Origin: Thermopolyspora sp044507605
GTDB taxonomy: Bacteria > Actinomycetota > Actinomycetes > Streptosporangiales > Streptosporangiaceae
Direction of reading: 5' to 3'
Assembly (NCBI GenBank): GCA_044507605.1
Contig: JBIQJI010000002.1
Location: 152,263-216,262 of the forward strand
DNA length: 64,000 bases
In this document: positions 42,365 to 51,064 of the stretch, piece after piece
Numbering within the stretch: position 1 is the first letter of the stretch
Layout of the letters: every line of letters begins with the position of its first letter
Translations under genes and position numbers: made by a program
Notes under the pieces: model-generated
Database searches by the model: none
Seen by the model: the letters and a program-made list of their open reading frames with translations, nothing else
What the model was told of the DNA's origin: nothing

Positions 42365-43405
42365 ATGAAGGCTCTGGTGTACGAAGGGCAGGGGCGCCGG
42401 TCGTGGACCAAGGTGCCCGATCCGAAGATCGGCGACCCCCGCGACGTGATCATCCAGGTGGACACCGTGACGATCTGCGGCACCGACCTGCACATCCTCG
42501 GGGGCGACGTGCCGGCGGTGCAGCCGGGCCGGATCCTCGGCCACGAGGCCGTCGGCACCGTCGTCGAGGTGGGCTCGGGGGTCACCCGCGTCGCCGAAGG
42601 CGACCGGGTGCTGGCGTCGTGCATCTCGGCCTGCGGCGTCTGCGCCTACTGCCGCGAGGGGGCGTACGGACAGTGCCTGCGGGGCGGCGGCTGGATCCTC
42701 GGCCACCTGATCGACGGCGTCCAGGCGGAGTACGCCCGCATCCCGTTCGCCGACCTGTCGACCCACCGGCTGCCCCGGAACGTCGGCGACGAGGCGGCCG
42801 TGCTGCTGGCCGACATTCTGCCCACCGCCTACGAGGTGGGCGTGCTCAACGGCCGGGTACGGCCCGGCGACACCGTGGTGATCGTCGGCGCGGGGCCCAT
42901 CGGCCTGGCCGCGGTCGTGGCGGCCCGGCTGTTCACGCCCCAGCGCGTGATCGTGATCGACAAGGCCGAGAGCCGGCTCCACGCCGCCAGGCGGTTCGGC
43001 GCCGACATGGCCCTGCATCCGAGGGAGGACCCCCTGGAGGTGATCCGCACGGTGACGGACGGCCTGGGCGCCGACGTGGCGATCGAAGCGGTCGGCATAC
43101 CGGGGACGTTCGAGCTGTGCGCCAGGCTGATCCGCCCCGGGGGCCGGGTGGCCAACGTAGGCGTCCACGGCGAACCGGCCACCCTGCACCTGGAGGACCT
43201 GTGGATCCGTAACGTCACGATCACCACCGGCCTCGTCGACACCTCCTCCACGCCGACCCTGCTGCGCATGCTGGAGGCCCGGCGCCTCAACCTCAACGGC
43301 ATGGTGACGCACCGCATGTCCCTCGACGGCTTCGAGGAGGCGTACGACGTGTTCGCCGACCCCGCCACGAGCGGCGCCCTGAAAGTGGTGCTCCACCGCG
43401 ACTGA
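42365..43405 (+). CDS. Zinc-dependent alcohol dehydrogenase (MDR superfamily)
   Basis: The 346-residue protein has the catalytic zinc ligands in TICGTDLHILGG and GHEAVGTVVEVG. The structural zinc segment (CISACGVCAYC, then QCL) is complete. The Rossmann motif is VVIVGAGPIGLAAVV. It is close to threonine dehydrogenase/butanediol dehydrogenase-type MDR enzymes. AGGAGG precedes ATG 42365, 60 nt after the stress protein. Fermentative alcohol dehydrogenases are common in DosR-type loci, so a role in redox balance under low oxygen is inferred. Confidence 0.93.
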   Translation: MKALVYEGQGRRSWTKVPDPKIGDPRDVIIQVDTVTICGTDLHILGGDVPAVQPGRILGHEAVGTVVEVGSGVTRVAEGDRVLASCISACGVCAYCREGAYGQCLRGGGWILGHLIDGVQAEYARIPFADLSTHRLPRNVGDEAAVLLADILPTAYEVGVLNGRVRPGDTVVIVGAGPIGLAAVVAARLFTPQRVIVIDKAESRLHAARRFGADMALHPREDPLEVIRTVTDGLGADVAIEAVGIPGTFELCARLIRPGGRVANVGVHGEPATLHLEDLWIRNVTITTGLVDTSSTPTLLRMLEARRLNLNGMVTHRMSLDGFEEAYDVFADPATSGALKVVLHRD

Positions 43406-43519
43406 CCGGGCCCGGCAGACCCCGCCGGCCCGGCGGAGCGACCCGTTTTGCCGCCCTCCGGGGGCAGCGTGGAGACTGGTGGGAGACGGAGCCGGCGCGG
43501 GTCACGGCGGGAGGCCGGT

Positions 43520-45268
43520 ATGACCGAGGGGTCCACGGGTGCTGGCGGCCGGACACGGTCGCTCGTGCCGCACATGCGGCTGGACGAGCTGCTGGCCGAA
43601 TTGCAGAACCGGCTGGAGGCGGTGCTGTCGACCCGCGATCGGGTGCACGCGCTGCTGGAGGCCGTCGTGTCGGTCGGCAGCGACCTGGACCTGGAGACCG
43701 TGCTGCATCGCATCGTGGCGGCGGCCACCACGCTCGTCGACGCCTGCTACGGCGCGCTGGGCGTGATCGGCGACGACAACCGGCTGGTGCAGTTCGTGCC
43801 GGTGGGCCTGACCGAGGACGAGATCGCCCGCATCGAGCACTGGCCGCACGGTCTCGGCCTGCTGGGCAAACTGATCAAAGAGCCGCGGCCGCTGCGCATC
43901 GCCGACATCACCGAGCATCCCGAGTCGTACGGGTTCCCGGCGGGGCATCCGCCGATGCGGTCGTTCCTGGGCGTGCCGATCCGGGTGCGCGACGAGGTGT
44001 TCGGCAACCTGTACCTGTCCGAGAAGCGCAGCGGGGAGTTCGACGAAGAGGACGAAGCCATCCTCGTGGCCCTGGCCGCCGCCGCCGGCGTCGCCATCGA
44101 GAACGCCCGCCTGTACGAAGAGACGCGCAGGCGCGAGCAGTGGCTGGAGATCTCCGCCGAGGTCACCACCGGCCTGCTGTCGGGGGACGACCCCCACCAG
44201 GTGCTCGCCACCATGGCCGGGCGGGCCCGGCGCATGACCGGCGCCGACCTGGTCACCGTCGTGCTGCCGGCCGGCCCCGACACGATCCGCCCCGCCGTCG
44301 CCGAAGGCCACGGCGCCGAGCAGCTGCTCGGGCACGAACTGCCCATCGAGGGCACCATGGCCGGGCTCGTGCTGCGCACCGCCGAGCCGTGCCTCGTCAC
44401 CGACGTCCGCGAGCGGCCCGACATGCCGGACCGGTTCCGGCACCTTTCGATCGGCCCGGTCATCGCGGTGCCGCTCGGCGCCTACGGCAAGACGCGCGGG
44501 GTCCTCGCCCTGGCCAAACGCGACGGCCGGCTGCCGTTCAGCCGCGCCGACCTGCGCATGGTCGAATCGCTCGCCGGGCAGGCCGCGATCGCCCTCGAAC
44601 TCGCCGAGGCGCGGGCCGACGCCGAGCGGCTGGGCCTGCTGGAGGACCGCGACCGCATCGCCAAGGACCTGCACGACGTCGTGATCCAGCGCCTGTTCGC
44701 CGTCGCCATGACCCTGATGAGCACCCTGCCCCTGGTCGACCGCCCCGAGGCCGCCGACCGGATGCGGCACGCCGTGGACGAGCTCGACGAGACGATCCGC
44801 CAGATCCGCTCCACGATCTTCGCGTTGCAGACCCCGCCCGAGACGACGGCCCGGCCCGGCCTGCGCGGCCAGATCATGGAACTCCTGGAGGACGCCCGCG
44901 GCCACCTCGGCTTCATGCCCGGCATCCGCATGGCGGGCGCCCTCGACACGGTGGTCCCCGACGACACAGGCGGGCAGCTGCTCGCCGTGCTGCGGGAGGC
45001 CCTGTCGAACATCGTCCGCCACGCCAAGGCCACCAGGGCCGACGTCGCCGTGGAGGCCACCGGCGGCCACCTCGTGCTCACCGTGACCGACAACGGCGTG
45101 GGGATCCCCGGCAACGCCCACCGCAGCGGCCTGCGCAACCTCGCCGACCGCGCCGAAACCCTCGGCGGCACGTTCGCCCTCGGCCGCCCCGCCGAAGGCG
45201 GCACCCGCCTGGAGTGGCGCGTCCCCCTGCACCGGCGCGAAGAATCAGCGGGTGATGTCCCTGCCTGA
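43520..45268 (+). CDS. DevS/DosT-like two-GAF sensor histidine kinase
   Basis: The 582-residue cytosolic kinase has two GAF domains (about 55-205 and 225-375). The HisKA_3 H-box is DRIAKDLHDVVIQRLFAVAM and a HATPase domain follows (NIVRHAKATRADVAVE; DNGVGIPG). His143 in GHPPMRSFLGVPIRVRDEVF aligns by memory with the proximal haem ligand region of mycobacterial DevS/DosT, so haem-based O2/NO/CO or redox sensing is likely. ATG 43520 has GGGAGG upstream. The 3' end overlaps the convergent PNPOx-fold gene by 24 bp. The DevR-like regulator 0.5 kb away is its probable partner. Confidence 0.93.
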   Translation: MTEGSTGAGGRTRSLVPHMRLDELLAELQNRLEAVLSTRDRVHALLEAVVSVGSDLDLETVLHRIVAAATTLVDACYGALGVIGDDNRLVQFVPVGLTEDEIARIEHWPHGLGLLGKLIKEPRPLRIADITEHPESYGFPAGHPPMRSFLGVPIRVRDEVFGNLYLSEKRSGEFDEEDEAILVALAAAAGVAIENARLYEETRRREQWLEISAEVTTGLLSGDDPHQVLATMAGRARRMTGADLVTVVLPAGPDTIRPAVAEGHGAEQLLGHELPIEGTMAGLVLRTAEPCLVTDVRERPDMPDRFRHLSIGPVIAVPLGAYGKTRGVLALAKRDGRLPFSRADLRMVESLAGQAAIALELAEARADAERLGLLEDRDRIAKDLHDVVIQRLFAVAMTLMSTLPLVDRPEAADRMRHAVDELDETIRQIRSTIFALQTPPETTARPGLRGQIMELLEDARGHLGFMPGIRMAGALDTVVPDDTGGQLLAVLREALSNIVRHAKATRADVAVEATGGHLVLTVTDNGVGIPGNAHRSGLRNLADRAETLGGTFALGRPAEGGTRLEWRVPLHRREESAGDVPA

Positions 45269-45652
45269 GATCTGCTCGATGGCCACGACGATGAAATGCT
45301 CGCGGTCGCCCGGGGCCCACGGCACCAGGGGAAGCCGCGACAGCCGCTCGATCTCGGCGGGATCGGTGACGGCACGGGCGTGGCCGACCGTGGTGACCGA
45401 CCATCCGGTGCGGCCCTCCACGTCGAACTCGTCGGTCTCGAACGCCACCACCGCGTTGCGCGTGGCGGCGGCGAGCTTGGAGCCCACACTGGTGCGGATC
45501 ACGATGGTGTCGCCGTCGAGCACGAAGTTGACCGGCTGGACCGCGGGAAGGGCGCGATCGGTGAACACGATGCGCCCGATCGGGACACTGCCGAGCCGTT
45601 CGACGCACTCGGTGCGGGACAGCACCCGCAGGCCGGCCGAGTCGAGTTTCAT
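45245..45652 (-). CDS. PNPOx-fold (pyridoxamine 5'-phosphate oxidase-like) protein
   Basis: This 135-residue protein is a split-barrel flavin/F420-binding fold: SRTECVERLGSVPIGRIVFT, then PAVQPVNFVLDGDTIVIRTS and SVTTVGHARAV. Short proteins of this type are frequent in DosR-like regulons, where they bind FMN, F420 or haem; the exact ligand cannot be told. ATG 45652 is 37 nt from a near-perfect DosR-like palindrome. The 3' end overlaps the kinase gene on the other strand, an arrangement that could allow antisense interference. Confidence 0.9.
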   Translation of the reverse strand: MKLDSAGLRVLSRTECVERLGSVPIGRIVFTDRALPAVQPVNFVLDGDTIVIRTSVGSKLAAATRNAVVAFETDEFDVEGRTGWSVTTVGHARAVTDPAEIERLSRLPLVPWAPGDREHFIVVAIEQISGRDITR

Positions 45653-45688
45653 ATCTCCAGCCTGCCCGTGTGCCGAGAGCCACGCTTA

Positions 45689-45703
45689 GGGGCGAAAGTC
45701 CCC
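45689..45703 (-). promoter_or_regulatory. DosR/DevR-box-like palindrome upstream of PNPOx-fold gene
   Basis: On the minus strand the site reads GGGGACTTTCGCCCC, closely matching the DosR core GGGAC-TWWN-GTCCC. It is centred about 44 bp upstream of the PNPOx-fold ATG, a normal activator position. The response regulator stop is 21 bp away on the other side. Confidence 0.6.
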
Positions 45704-45723
45704 TCGTTGCCGCCGACCGCCAC

Positions 45724-46374
45724 TCACTCCCCGTGACCGCGCCGCTCCGCCTTCAGGCGCGCGGCCAGCGCGGCGGCCTGGGTGCGGCGCTGCATGTCCA
45801 GCTTGGTGAGCAGGTTCGACACGTAGTTCTTGACGGTCTTCTCGGCCAGGAACAGCCGCTCGCCGATCTGCCGGTTGGTCAGCCCTTCGCCGATGAGCTC
45901 CAGGATGTGCCGCTCCTGCTCCGACAGCGCCGCCAGCGGATCCTTGCGCGCCGCCTGGTCGCGGAGCCGCTGCAGCATCGCTGCGGTGGTCTGCGGGTCG
46001 AGCAGCGACCCGCCCCCGGCGACGGTGCGCACCGCGCCGACCAGATCGCTGCCGTGGATCTGCTTGAGCACATACCCCGCCGCCCCGGCCATGACGGCGT
46101 CGAACAGCGCGTCGTCGTCGGCGTACGAGGTCAGCATCAGGCAGGCGATCTCGGGCGCCTGGGACCGCACCTCGCGGCACACGGCGACCCCGCTGCCATC
46201 GGGCAGCCGCACGTCGAGCACCGCCACGTCGGGCCGCACGGCCAGGATGCGAGCCACGGCCTGCTCGGCGGTGCCGGCCTCACCGGCCACCTCGATATCG
46301 GGCTCGGCCTCCAGCAGCGCGGCCACGCCCCGGCGCACCACCTCGTGGTCGTCGACGAGGAACACACGAATCAT
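45724..46374 (-). CDS. DevR/DosR-like LuxR-family response regulator
   Basis: The 216-residue regulator has a receiver (IRVFLVDDHEVVRRGVAALL; Asp in DVAVLDVRLPDGSG; Thr in LMLTSYADDDALFDAVMAGA; Lys in GYVLKQIHG). The LuxR-type HTH is SEQERHILELIGEGLTNRQI followed by LAEKTVKNYVSNLLTKL. The LTNRQIGERLFLAEKTVKNYVS segment with DNA-contacting Lys and Asn is characteristic of DosR. ATG 46374 has no clear SD. It is transcribed in the same direction as the PNPOx-fold gene. Confidence 0.93.
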   Translation of the reverse strand: MIRVFLVDDHEVVRRGVAALLEAEPDIEVAGEAGTAEQAVARILAVRPDVAVLDVRLPDGSGVAVCREVRSQAPEIACLMLTSYADDDALFDAVMAGAAGYVLKQIHGSDLVGAVRTVAGGGSLLDPQTTAAMLQRLRDQAARKDPLAALSEQERHILELIGEGLTNRQIGERLFLAEKTVKNYVSNLLTKLDMQRRTQAAALAARLKAERRGHGE

Positions 46375-46593
46375 GCCGCCGACGCTAGCCGACCCGCCAC
46401 ACCGAAAGCGACCGAGCGCGCACGGGCCACCGCAGGCGCGAACCGCCGTTGGCACCATGACGGGTATCACGCTGCTTCGAAAGAGAGGAACCTGGCATGG
46501 CATTCGCGGCTCGGCCGCCCTCGGATCTGGACGCACATCGTCAAGCGGATCGAGCCGCTGACCCTGGCTCTGGGGTGAGGTATGGGGGCGGGG

Positions 46594-47925
46594 TCAAGGG
46601 CGGCCGAGGGCGCGGTATTCCCAGCCGGCTCGGCGCCAGGCCTCGGGGGTGAGGGCGTGGCGGCCGTCGACGATGCGGCGGTGGGCGACGGCCTGGGCCA
46701 GGGCCTCGGGCTGGATTTCGCGGAACTCCGCCCACTCGGTGAGCAGGACCACGATGTCGGCGCCGCGGGCCACGTCCATGGCGCTGTCGCCGTATCTGAG
46801 CTCGGGGTAGGCGTGGCGGGCGTTGTCGAGGGCGGCGGGGTCGTAGACGCGGACGTTGGCGCCGAGGCCGTGCATGGTGCGGGCCACGTCGAGGGCGGGG
46901 GCGTCCCTGATGTCGTCGGAGTTGGGTTTGAAGGCGGCGCCGAGGCAGGCGACGGTCTTGCCGTTGAAGTCGCCGCCGAGCAGTTCCCGGACCAGGTCGA
47001 CGGTGCGGGAGCGGCGGCGCCGGTTGATGGCGTCGACCTGGCGCAGGAACGACACGGCCTGGCCGACGCCGATCTCCTCGGCGCGGTGCGCGAAGGCGCG
47101 GATGTCCTTGGGCAGGCAGCCGCCGCCGAAGCCGAGCCCGGGCTGGAGGAACCGGCCGCCGATGCGGTCGTCGTAGGCCAGCGCCTGGGCCAGGTCGCGG
47201 ACGTCGGCGCCGGTGGCCTCGCAGATCTCGGCCATCGCGTTGATGTAGGAGATCTTGGTGGCGAGGAAGGAGTTGGCGGCCATTTTGACGAGTTCGGCGG
47301 TGGCCAGGTCGGTGACCACGGTCGGGGTGCCGCGGTCGATGATGGGCCGGAACGCCGCGGTGAGCCGGTCGCGGGCCCAGTCGGAGGCGACGCCGAAGAC
47401 GAGCCGGTCGGGGCGCAGCGTGTCGTCGACCGCGTAGCCCTCGCGCAGGAACTCGGGGTTCCAGGCCAGCTCCACCTGCCGGCCCGCGGGGGCCAGGTCG
47501 TGCAGCAGCCCGGTGAGCCGGGGGGCGGTGCCGACGGGCACGGTCGACTTGCCGACGACCAGGCAGCGGCGGGTCAGGTGCGGGGCCAGCCCGCGCACGG
47601 CGGCGTCGACGTAGCTCAGGTCGCAGGCGTCCAGGCCGGGCTGCTGGGGGGTGCCGACGCAGATGAAGTGGATGTCGCCGTGCTCGGCGGCCTCTTCGTA
47701 CGAGGTGGTGAACCGGAGCAGGCCCGACTCGAGGGTCTTGGCCAGCAGCTCGGGCAGGCCCGGTTCGAAGAACGGCAGCCGCCCGGCCGCCAGTTTCTCG
47801 ATTTTGCCGGGGTCGACGTCGAGGCCGACCACGTCGAAGCCCAGGGACGCCATGCAGATGGCGTGCGTGGCGCCGAGGTAGCCGGTGCCGATGACGGTGA
47901 GCCGGGGGGTCGCGGCGTCGCTCAT
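46594..47925 (-). CDS. UDP-glucose 6-dehydrogenase
   Basis: The 443-residue protein has an N-terminal Rossmann motif VIGTGYLGATHAICMA. GKSTVPVGTAPRL and LAWNPEFLREG are in the substrate region, and the catalytic Cys is in GFGGGCLPKDIRAF. It oxidises UDP-glucose to UDP-glucuronate, giving a uronic acid precursor. It is the last gene of the minus-strand exopolysaccharide operon (31-nt gap after a beta-helix gene). A GDP-mannose dehydrogenase is possible within the superfamily but the N-terminus is UDP-glucose type. Confidence 0.92.
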   Translation of the reverse strand: MSDAATPRLTVIGTGYLGATHAICMASLGFDVVGLDVDPGKIEKLAAGRLPFFEPGLPELLAKTLESGLLRFTTSYEEAAEHGDIHFICVGTPQQPGLDACDLSYVDAAVRGLAPHLTRRCLVVGKSTVPVGTAPRLTGLLHDLAPAGRQVELAWNPEFLREGYAVDDTLRPDRLVFGVASDWARDRLTAAFRPIIDRGTPTVVTDLATAELVKMAANSFLATKISYINAMAEICEATGADVRDLAQALAYDDRIGGRFLQPGLGFGGGCLPKDIRAFAHRAEEIGVGQAVSFLRQVDAINRRRRSRTVDLVRELLGGDFNGKTVACLGAAFKPNSDDIRDAPALDVARTMHGLGANVRVYDPAALDNARHAYPELRYGDSAMDVARGADIVVLLTEWAEFREIQPEALAQAVAHRRIVDGRHALTPEAWRRAGWEYRALGRP

Positions 47926-47956
47926 ATGTTCGTCCTTTCGCCTGTCGTGGTCCCGC

Positions 47957-49141
47957 TCAGGAACAGTCGCCCTTCTTGGTGAGCAGGCCGCCGGTGACCT
48001 TGTTGTCGCAGGAGATCGTGTTGCCGCCGGCGGTGTCGTTGATGCCGAAACCGCCCGAACCGCCGAGGTCGATGATGTTGGCCCGGAACACGTTGCCGGT
48101 GCCCCAGCCGGCCACGATCTCGTGGGTCTGGAAGCCGTCCCCGTTGGTGCCGCTGCCGGTGTTGCGCTCGATGACGTAGCCGTTGCCTTTCACGTCGACC
48201 CAGGAGTCGTTGTGCCTGGAGCCGCCGAGGCGGGAGCCGTCGAAGACGTTGCCGACGATGTGGCCGCCGGTGGTGCCCTCTTTGATGTCGATCGCCTCGG
48301 CGGTGGCCCTGATGACGTTTCCGCGCACGGTGTTGTGGTCGCTGCGGTCCATCCGCCCGCCGGAGACGGTCGCCCAGTTGCTCTCGGCGGTGCCGAGGTA
48401 GACGCCTTCGCCGAACTTCTCCCGGCGCAGCCCGGTCGCGTAGATCGTGCAGTACTGGACCACGTTGCCGCTGCTGAAGTCGCGCAGGTGGATCGCTTCG
48501 TCGCCTATGTCGTGGACGGTGAGCCCTTGGATGACGGTGTCGCCGGTGCGGTCGGCCATCACGCCTTTCTGACCGTTGCGCACGGTGAAGCCGATGAGCC
48601 GCCAGTGGTGCACACCGGTCAGGTGGAACGCGTAGCCCTTCTTGATGCCGCCCCCGTCGATGATGGCGTCGGCGGGGCCGCACACGAAGATCGGGTCGCT
48701 CTTGGTGCCCGGGGTCGTCGCCACGAACCTGCCGGTGTACACGCCGGGCCGCAGCTCGATCACGGTGCCCGGCTCGGCCGAGGCCAGCGCCTCCGCGAGC
48801 TCGGTGGCGTCGCCGACGGTCACCGTGGCGTCGGGGCAGGAGATCTGTTCCTTGCCGACGGGCACCGCGATGGCCGGCGGCTCCTGCGCCGGCGTGAACG
48901 GCTCGCCGTCGTCTTCGTCGCCGACGTCGGACCGCTCGTCGGATCGCTCGTCGGACAGCTGGTCGGACAGCTGGTCGGACGCCCTCGGCGGCTCGGCCCA
49001 CCCGGTCGGCCGGATGTCCTCGATCGGCGCGCCGGAGTCGCCGCCGGCGACCAGCCCGCGCAGCAGCACCACGACGATCACCGTGATCGCCGATCCGGCG
49101 AGCATGCCCAGCAGGGTCTTGCGGTCGATGTCCAGGCGCAT
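47957..49141 (-). CDS. Membrane-anchored right-handed beta-helix protein (polysaccharide lyase-like)
   Basis: The 394-residue protein has one N-terminal transmembrane segment (GSAITVIVVVLLRGLVAG). An acidic Ser/Asp linker (SDQLSDQLSDERSDERSD) follows, then a parallel beta-helix of about 300 residues. TELAEALASAEPGTVIELRP and GVYTGRFVATTPGTKSDPI recall the opening of chondroitinase-B/alginate-lyase PL6 proteins. HDIGDEAIHLRDFSSGN and DEAIDIKEG-type turns continue the coils. It likely trims or modifies the polymer outside the membrane. It is 3 nt downstream of the next beta-helix gene. Confidence 0.85.
   Translation of the reverse strand: MRLDIDRKTLLGMLAGSAITVIVVVLLRGLVAGGDSGAPIEDIRPTGWAEPPRASDQLSDQLSDERSDERSDVGDEDDGEPFTPAQEPPAIAVPVGKEQISCPDATVTVGDATELAEALASAEPGTVIELRPGVYTGRFVATTPGTKSDPIFVCGPADAIIDGGGIKKGYAFHLTGVHHWRLIGFTVRNGQKGVMADRTGDTVIQGLTVHDIGDEAIHLRDFSSGNVVQYCTIYATGLRREKFGEGVYLGTAESNWATVSGGRMDRSDHNTVRGNVIRATAEAIDIKEGTTGGHIVGNVFDGSRLGGSRHNDSWVDVKGNGYVIERNTGSGTNGDGFQTHEIVAGWGTGNVFRANIIDLGGSGGFGINDTAGGNTISCDNKVTGGLLTKKGDCS
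48926..48985. repeat. 12-bp tandem repeat encoding SD[QE][LR] linker
   Basis: GTCGGA recurs at 48926, 48938, 48950, 48962 and 48974. The five near-identical 12-bp units encode the SDxLSDxR linker of the beta-helix protein. Copy number may vary between strains by slippage without frameshift, changing linker length. Confidence 0.85.
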
Positions 49142-49144
49142 CGC

Positions 49145-51064
49145 TCAGCTCCTTCCGGCGCGGGTCCGGGTGGCGGCCGTCCGCAGCTGGAAGACCGGTC
49201 GTTCCTCCAGCACCCGCTGCTTCTCGTACGGGTCGACGATGCGGCGGCCGACCCGCGGCCCGTCGCTGCGCAGCGCCCGCAGGGCCGAGATCACGATCAG
49301 CAGGAACACGCCGAACCAGATCAGGTTCATCGGCTTGGCGACGCGCCGGACCGTGGTCCAGAATCCCGCGGTGTCCTGCCAGCCGTCGGTGTTGTTGCGC
49401 GTGACGGTGAGTTCGCCGGTGGCCCGGCCGGTGTCGAGGGCGCTGCGGCCGGCGCCGCCCAGGGTGTTGCGGGTGATCGTGGTGCCGCCGGCCGCGCCGA
49501 GCACGGAGATCGCGTGCAGCGAGGCCGATTCGACGGTGTTGGCGGTGATGGTGGCGGTGGAGCCGCGCAGGTAGATCGCGGTCTGGGTGTCGCGGACGAT
49601 GTTGCCGCTGACGCGGGCCGCGCGCACGCCGTCGCGCAGCACGATGCCCTGGAGGCTCTGGCCGCTCAGCCGGTTGCCGGACACCTGGGGCGAGGTGGCG
49701 TCCTTGCTCACCACGATGCCCATCTGGCCGCCGATCACCTCGGTGGTCTGCACGACGGGTTTGACGCCGCCCCGGATCTCCACACCGTAGCGGCCGTTGT
49801 CGCGGGCCGAGCTGCTGAGCAGCGAGATGCCGCCGAAGCTGCGCAGCGACTCGCCCGACGCCGACGGTCCCCGGGCGAGCGGCAGCCCGCTGATGGTGAA
49901 GCCGTTGCCGGTGTTGCGCATGGCCGTGGAGCCGGTGATCGTGACGTTCTGGGTGCCGCGCGACAGCACGAACCCGTCGCCGCGGCTGCCGGTGACCGTG
50001 GTGTTCTCGATGGCGGCGTTGCGGGCGAAGCGGTGCAGCAGCACGCCGTGCACGAGGCTGTCGCTGACCGTGACGTCGGTGATCCGGGTCTGGTCGGACG
50101 CCGTGATGAAGATCCCGTACGCGTTGCCGATGATCTTCGTGTCGGTGATGAAGCCGGTGACGAGGTTGGCCTCGGGCAGCTTGTAGGCGACCTTGCCGCC
50201 GCCCATGCCGTTGGTGATCTCGATCTCGTCCTCGCCGCCCCGGTCGGGCACGAGCAGCCCGTTGGGCAGCAGCACCCGCTTGCGGGAGGCGGCCGTCGCC
50301 TGCGGCACCGCCGTGGGCGGCGCGAGCCGCTCGGCGCTCCTGGTGGGCCGGTCGCTGCCGGTCAGCGCGAGGCCGCCGGTGGCGCCGCTCCAGAACCCCA
50401 GATGCTCCACCACGGCGTGGCTCATCCGCAGCTCCCCGCCGACGACCCGCAGGTAGGCGCGCCCGTCGGCGACCGTGGTGTCGGGCCTGCGGGCGCGCAC
50501 GTCCCAGCTGGTGAAACGCACGGGGTTCTGCGCCGAGCCGTTGACCCGCACGCTCGCGCCGAACCCGACGATCGACACGAAGGAGCCGGGCTCGCTGCGC
50601 ATGCGGATGACGAGCGGGCCGGTGGCGTTCTGCAGCACCAGCTTGGCGCCGGGGCCGACGAACACGTTGATGCCGAGCACGTACGACCCGTCGGACTGCC
50701 GCTGGAAGTCCTCCCGGCCGAGCCGTTCCAGGTCGGCGACCCGGTACGGCTCGCGGCGCTGCGGCAGCACCAGGGTGCGCCCGTTGGCCGAGCTGGAGAT
50801 GTGCGGCACGCGGGCCTGCTGGGCGGCCGGGCCGCCCCGCGCGAGCGCGGACAGCAGGTTGGCCCGGGTCTGCATGATGCGCAGGTCCTCCTGGTCGACC
50901 AGGGTGGACTGCTGCTGCGCGTCGGCCATCGACACGTCGTTGACGCCCGGCGGCGGGGGCGGCCGGTCGATGTACGACAGGTATCCCCAGGTGCCGGCCG
51001 CGACCAGGCACAGCACGACGATCACGAGGGGGGCGCGGCTCCCGCGCCGCCTGGCGCCGCTCAT
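49145..51064 (-). CDS. Double-anchored beta-helix (NosD/CASH-type) protein of exopolysaccharide operon
   Basis: The 639-residue protein has an N-terminal signal-anchor (APLVIVVLCLVAAGTWGYL). A conserved domain follows (SYVLGINVFVGPGAKLVLQ; FTSWDVRARRPDTTVADGRA), then roughly ten parallel beta-helix coils (RITDVTVSDSLVHGVLLHRF; NVTITGSTAMRNTGNGF). A C-terminal transmembrane helix (PMNLIWFGVFLLIVISALRA) and a basic tail with DPYEKQRVLEERPVF complete it. It is a paralogue of the next gene, ATGA-coupled to it. The helix should face outward, tethered at both ends. Such folds in polymer operons act as C5-epimerases, lyases or secretion scaffolds; which one is unknown. Confidence 0.87.
   Translation of the reverse strand: MSGARRRGSRAPLVIVVLCLVAAGTWGYLSYIDRPPPPPGVNDVSMADAQQQSTLVDQEDLRIMQTRANLLSALARGGPAAQQARVPHISSSANGRTLVLPQRREPYRVADLERLGREDFQRQSDGSYVLGINVFVGPGAKLVLQNATGPLVIRMRSEPGSFVSIVGFGASVRVNGSAQNPVRFTSWDVRARRPDTTVADGRAYLRVVGGELRMSHAVVEHLGFWSGATGGLALTGSDRPTRSAERLAPPTAVPQATAASRKRVLLPNGLLVPDRGGEDEIEITNGMGGGKVAYKLPEANLVTGFITDTKIIGNAYGIFITASDQTRITDVTVSDSLVHGVLLHRFARNAAIENTTVTGSRGDGFVLSRGTQNVTITGSTAMRNTGNGFTISGLPLARGPSASGESLRSFGGISLLSSSARDNGRYGVEIRGGVKPVVQTTEVIGGQMGIVVSKDATSPQVSGNRLSGQSLQGIVLRDGVRAARVSGNIVRDTQTAIYLRGSTATITANTVESASLHAISVLGAAGGTTITRNTLGGAGRSALDTGRATGELTVTRNNTDGWQDTAGFWTTVRRVAKPMNLIWFGVFLLIVISALRALRSDGPRVGRRIVDPYEKQRVLEERPVFQLRTAATRTRAGRS

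Noticed and set aside
43406..43519. GC-rich inverted repeats after the alcohol dehydrogenase
   Set aside because: Several overlapping CCGGGCC palindromes allow many weak foldings; no single convincing terminator stem.
46493..46578. Possible small plus-strand gene between devR-like and UDP-glucose dehydrogenase genes
   Set aside because: A purine-rich stretch precedes an ATG, but the frame runs on antisense into the dehydrogenase and has no recognisable end product. I see only the regulator's promoter region here.
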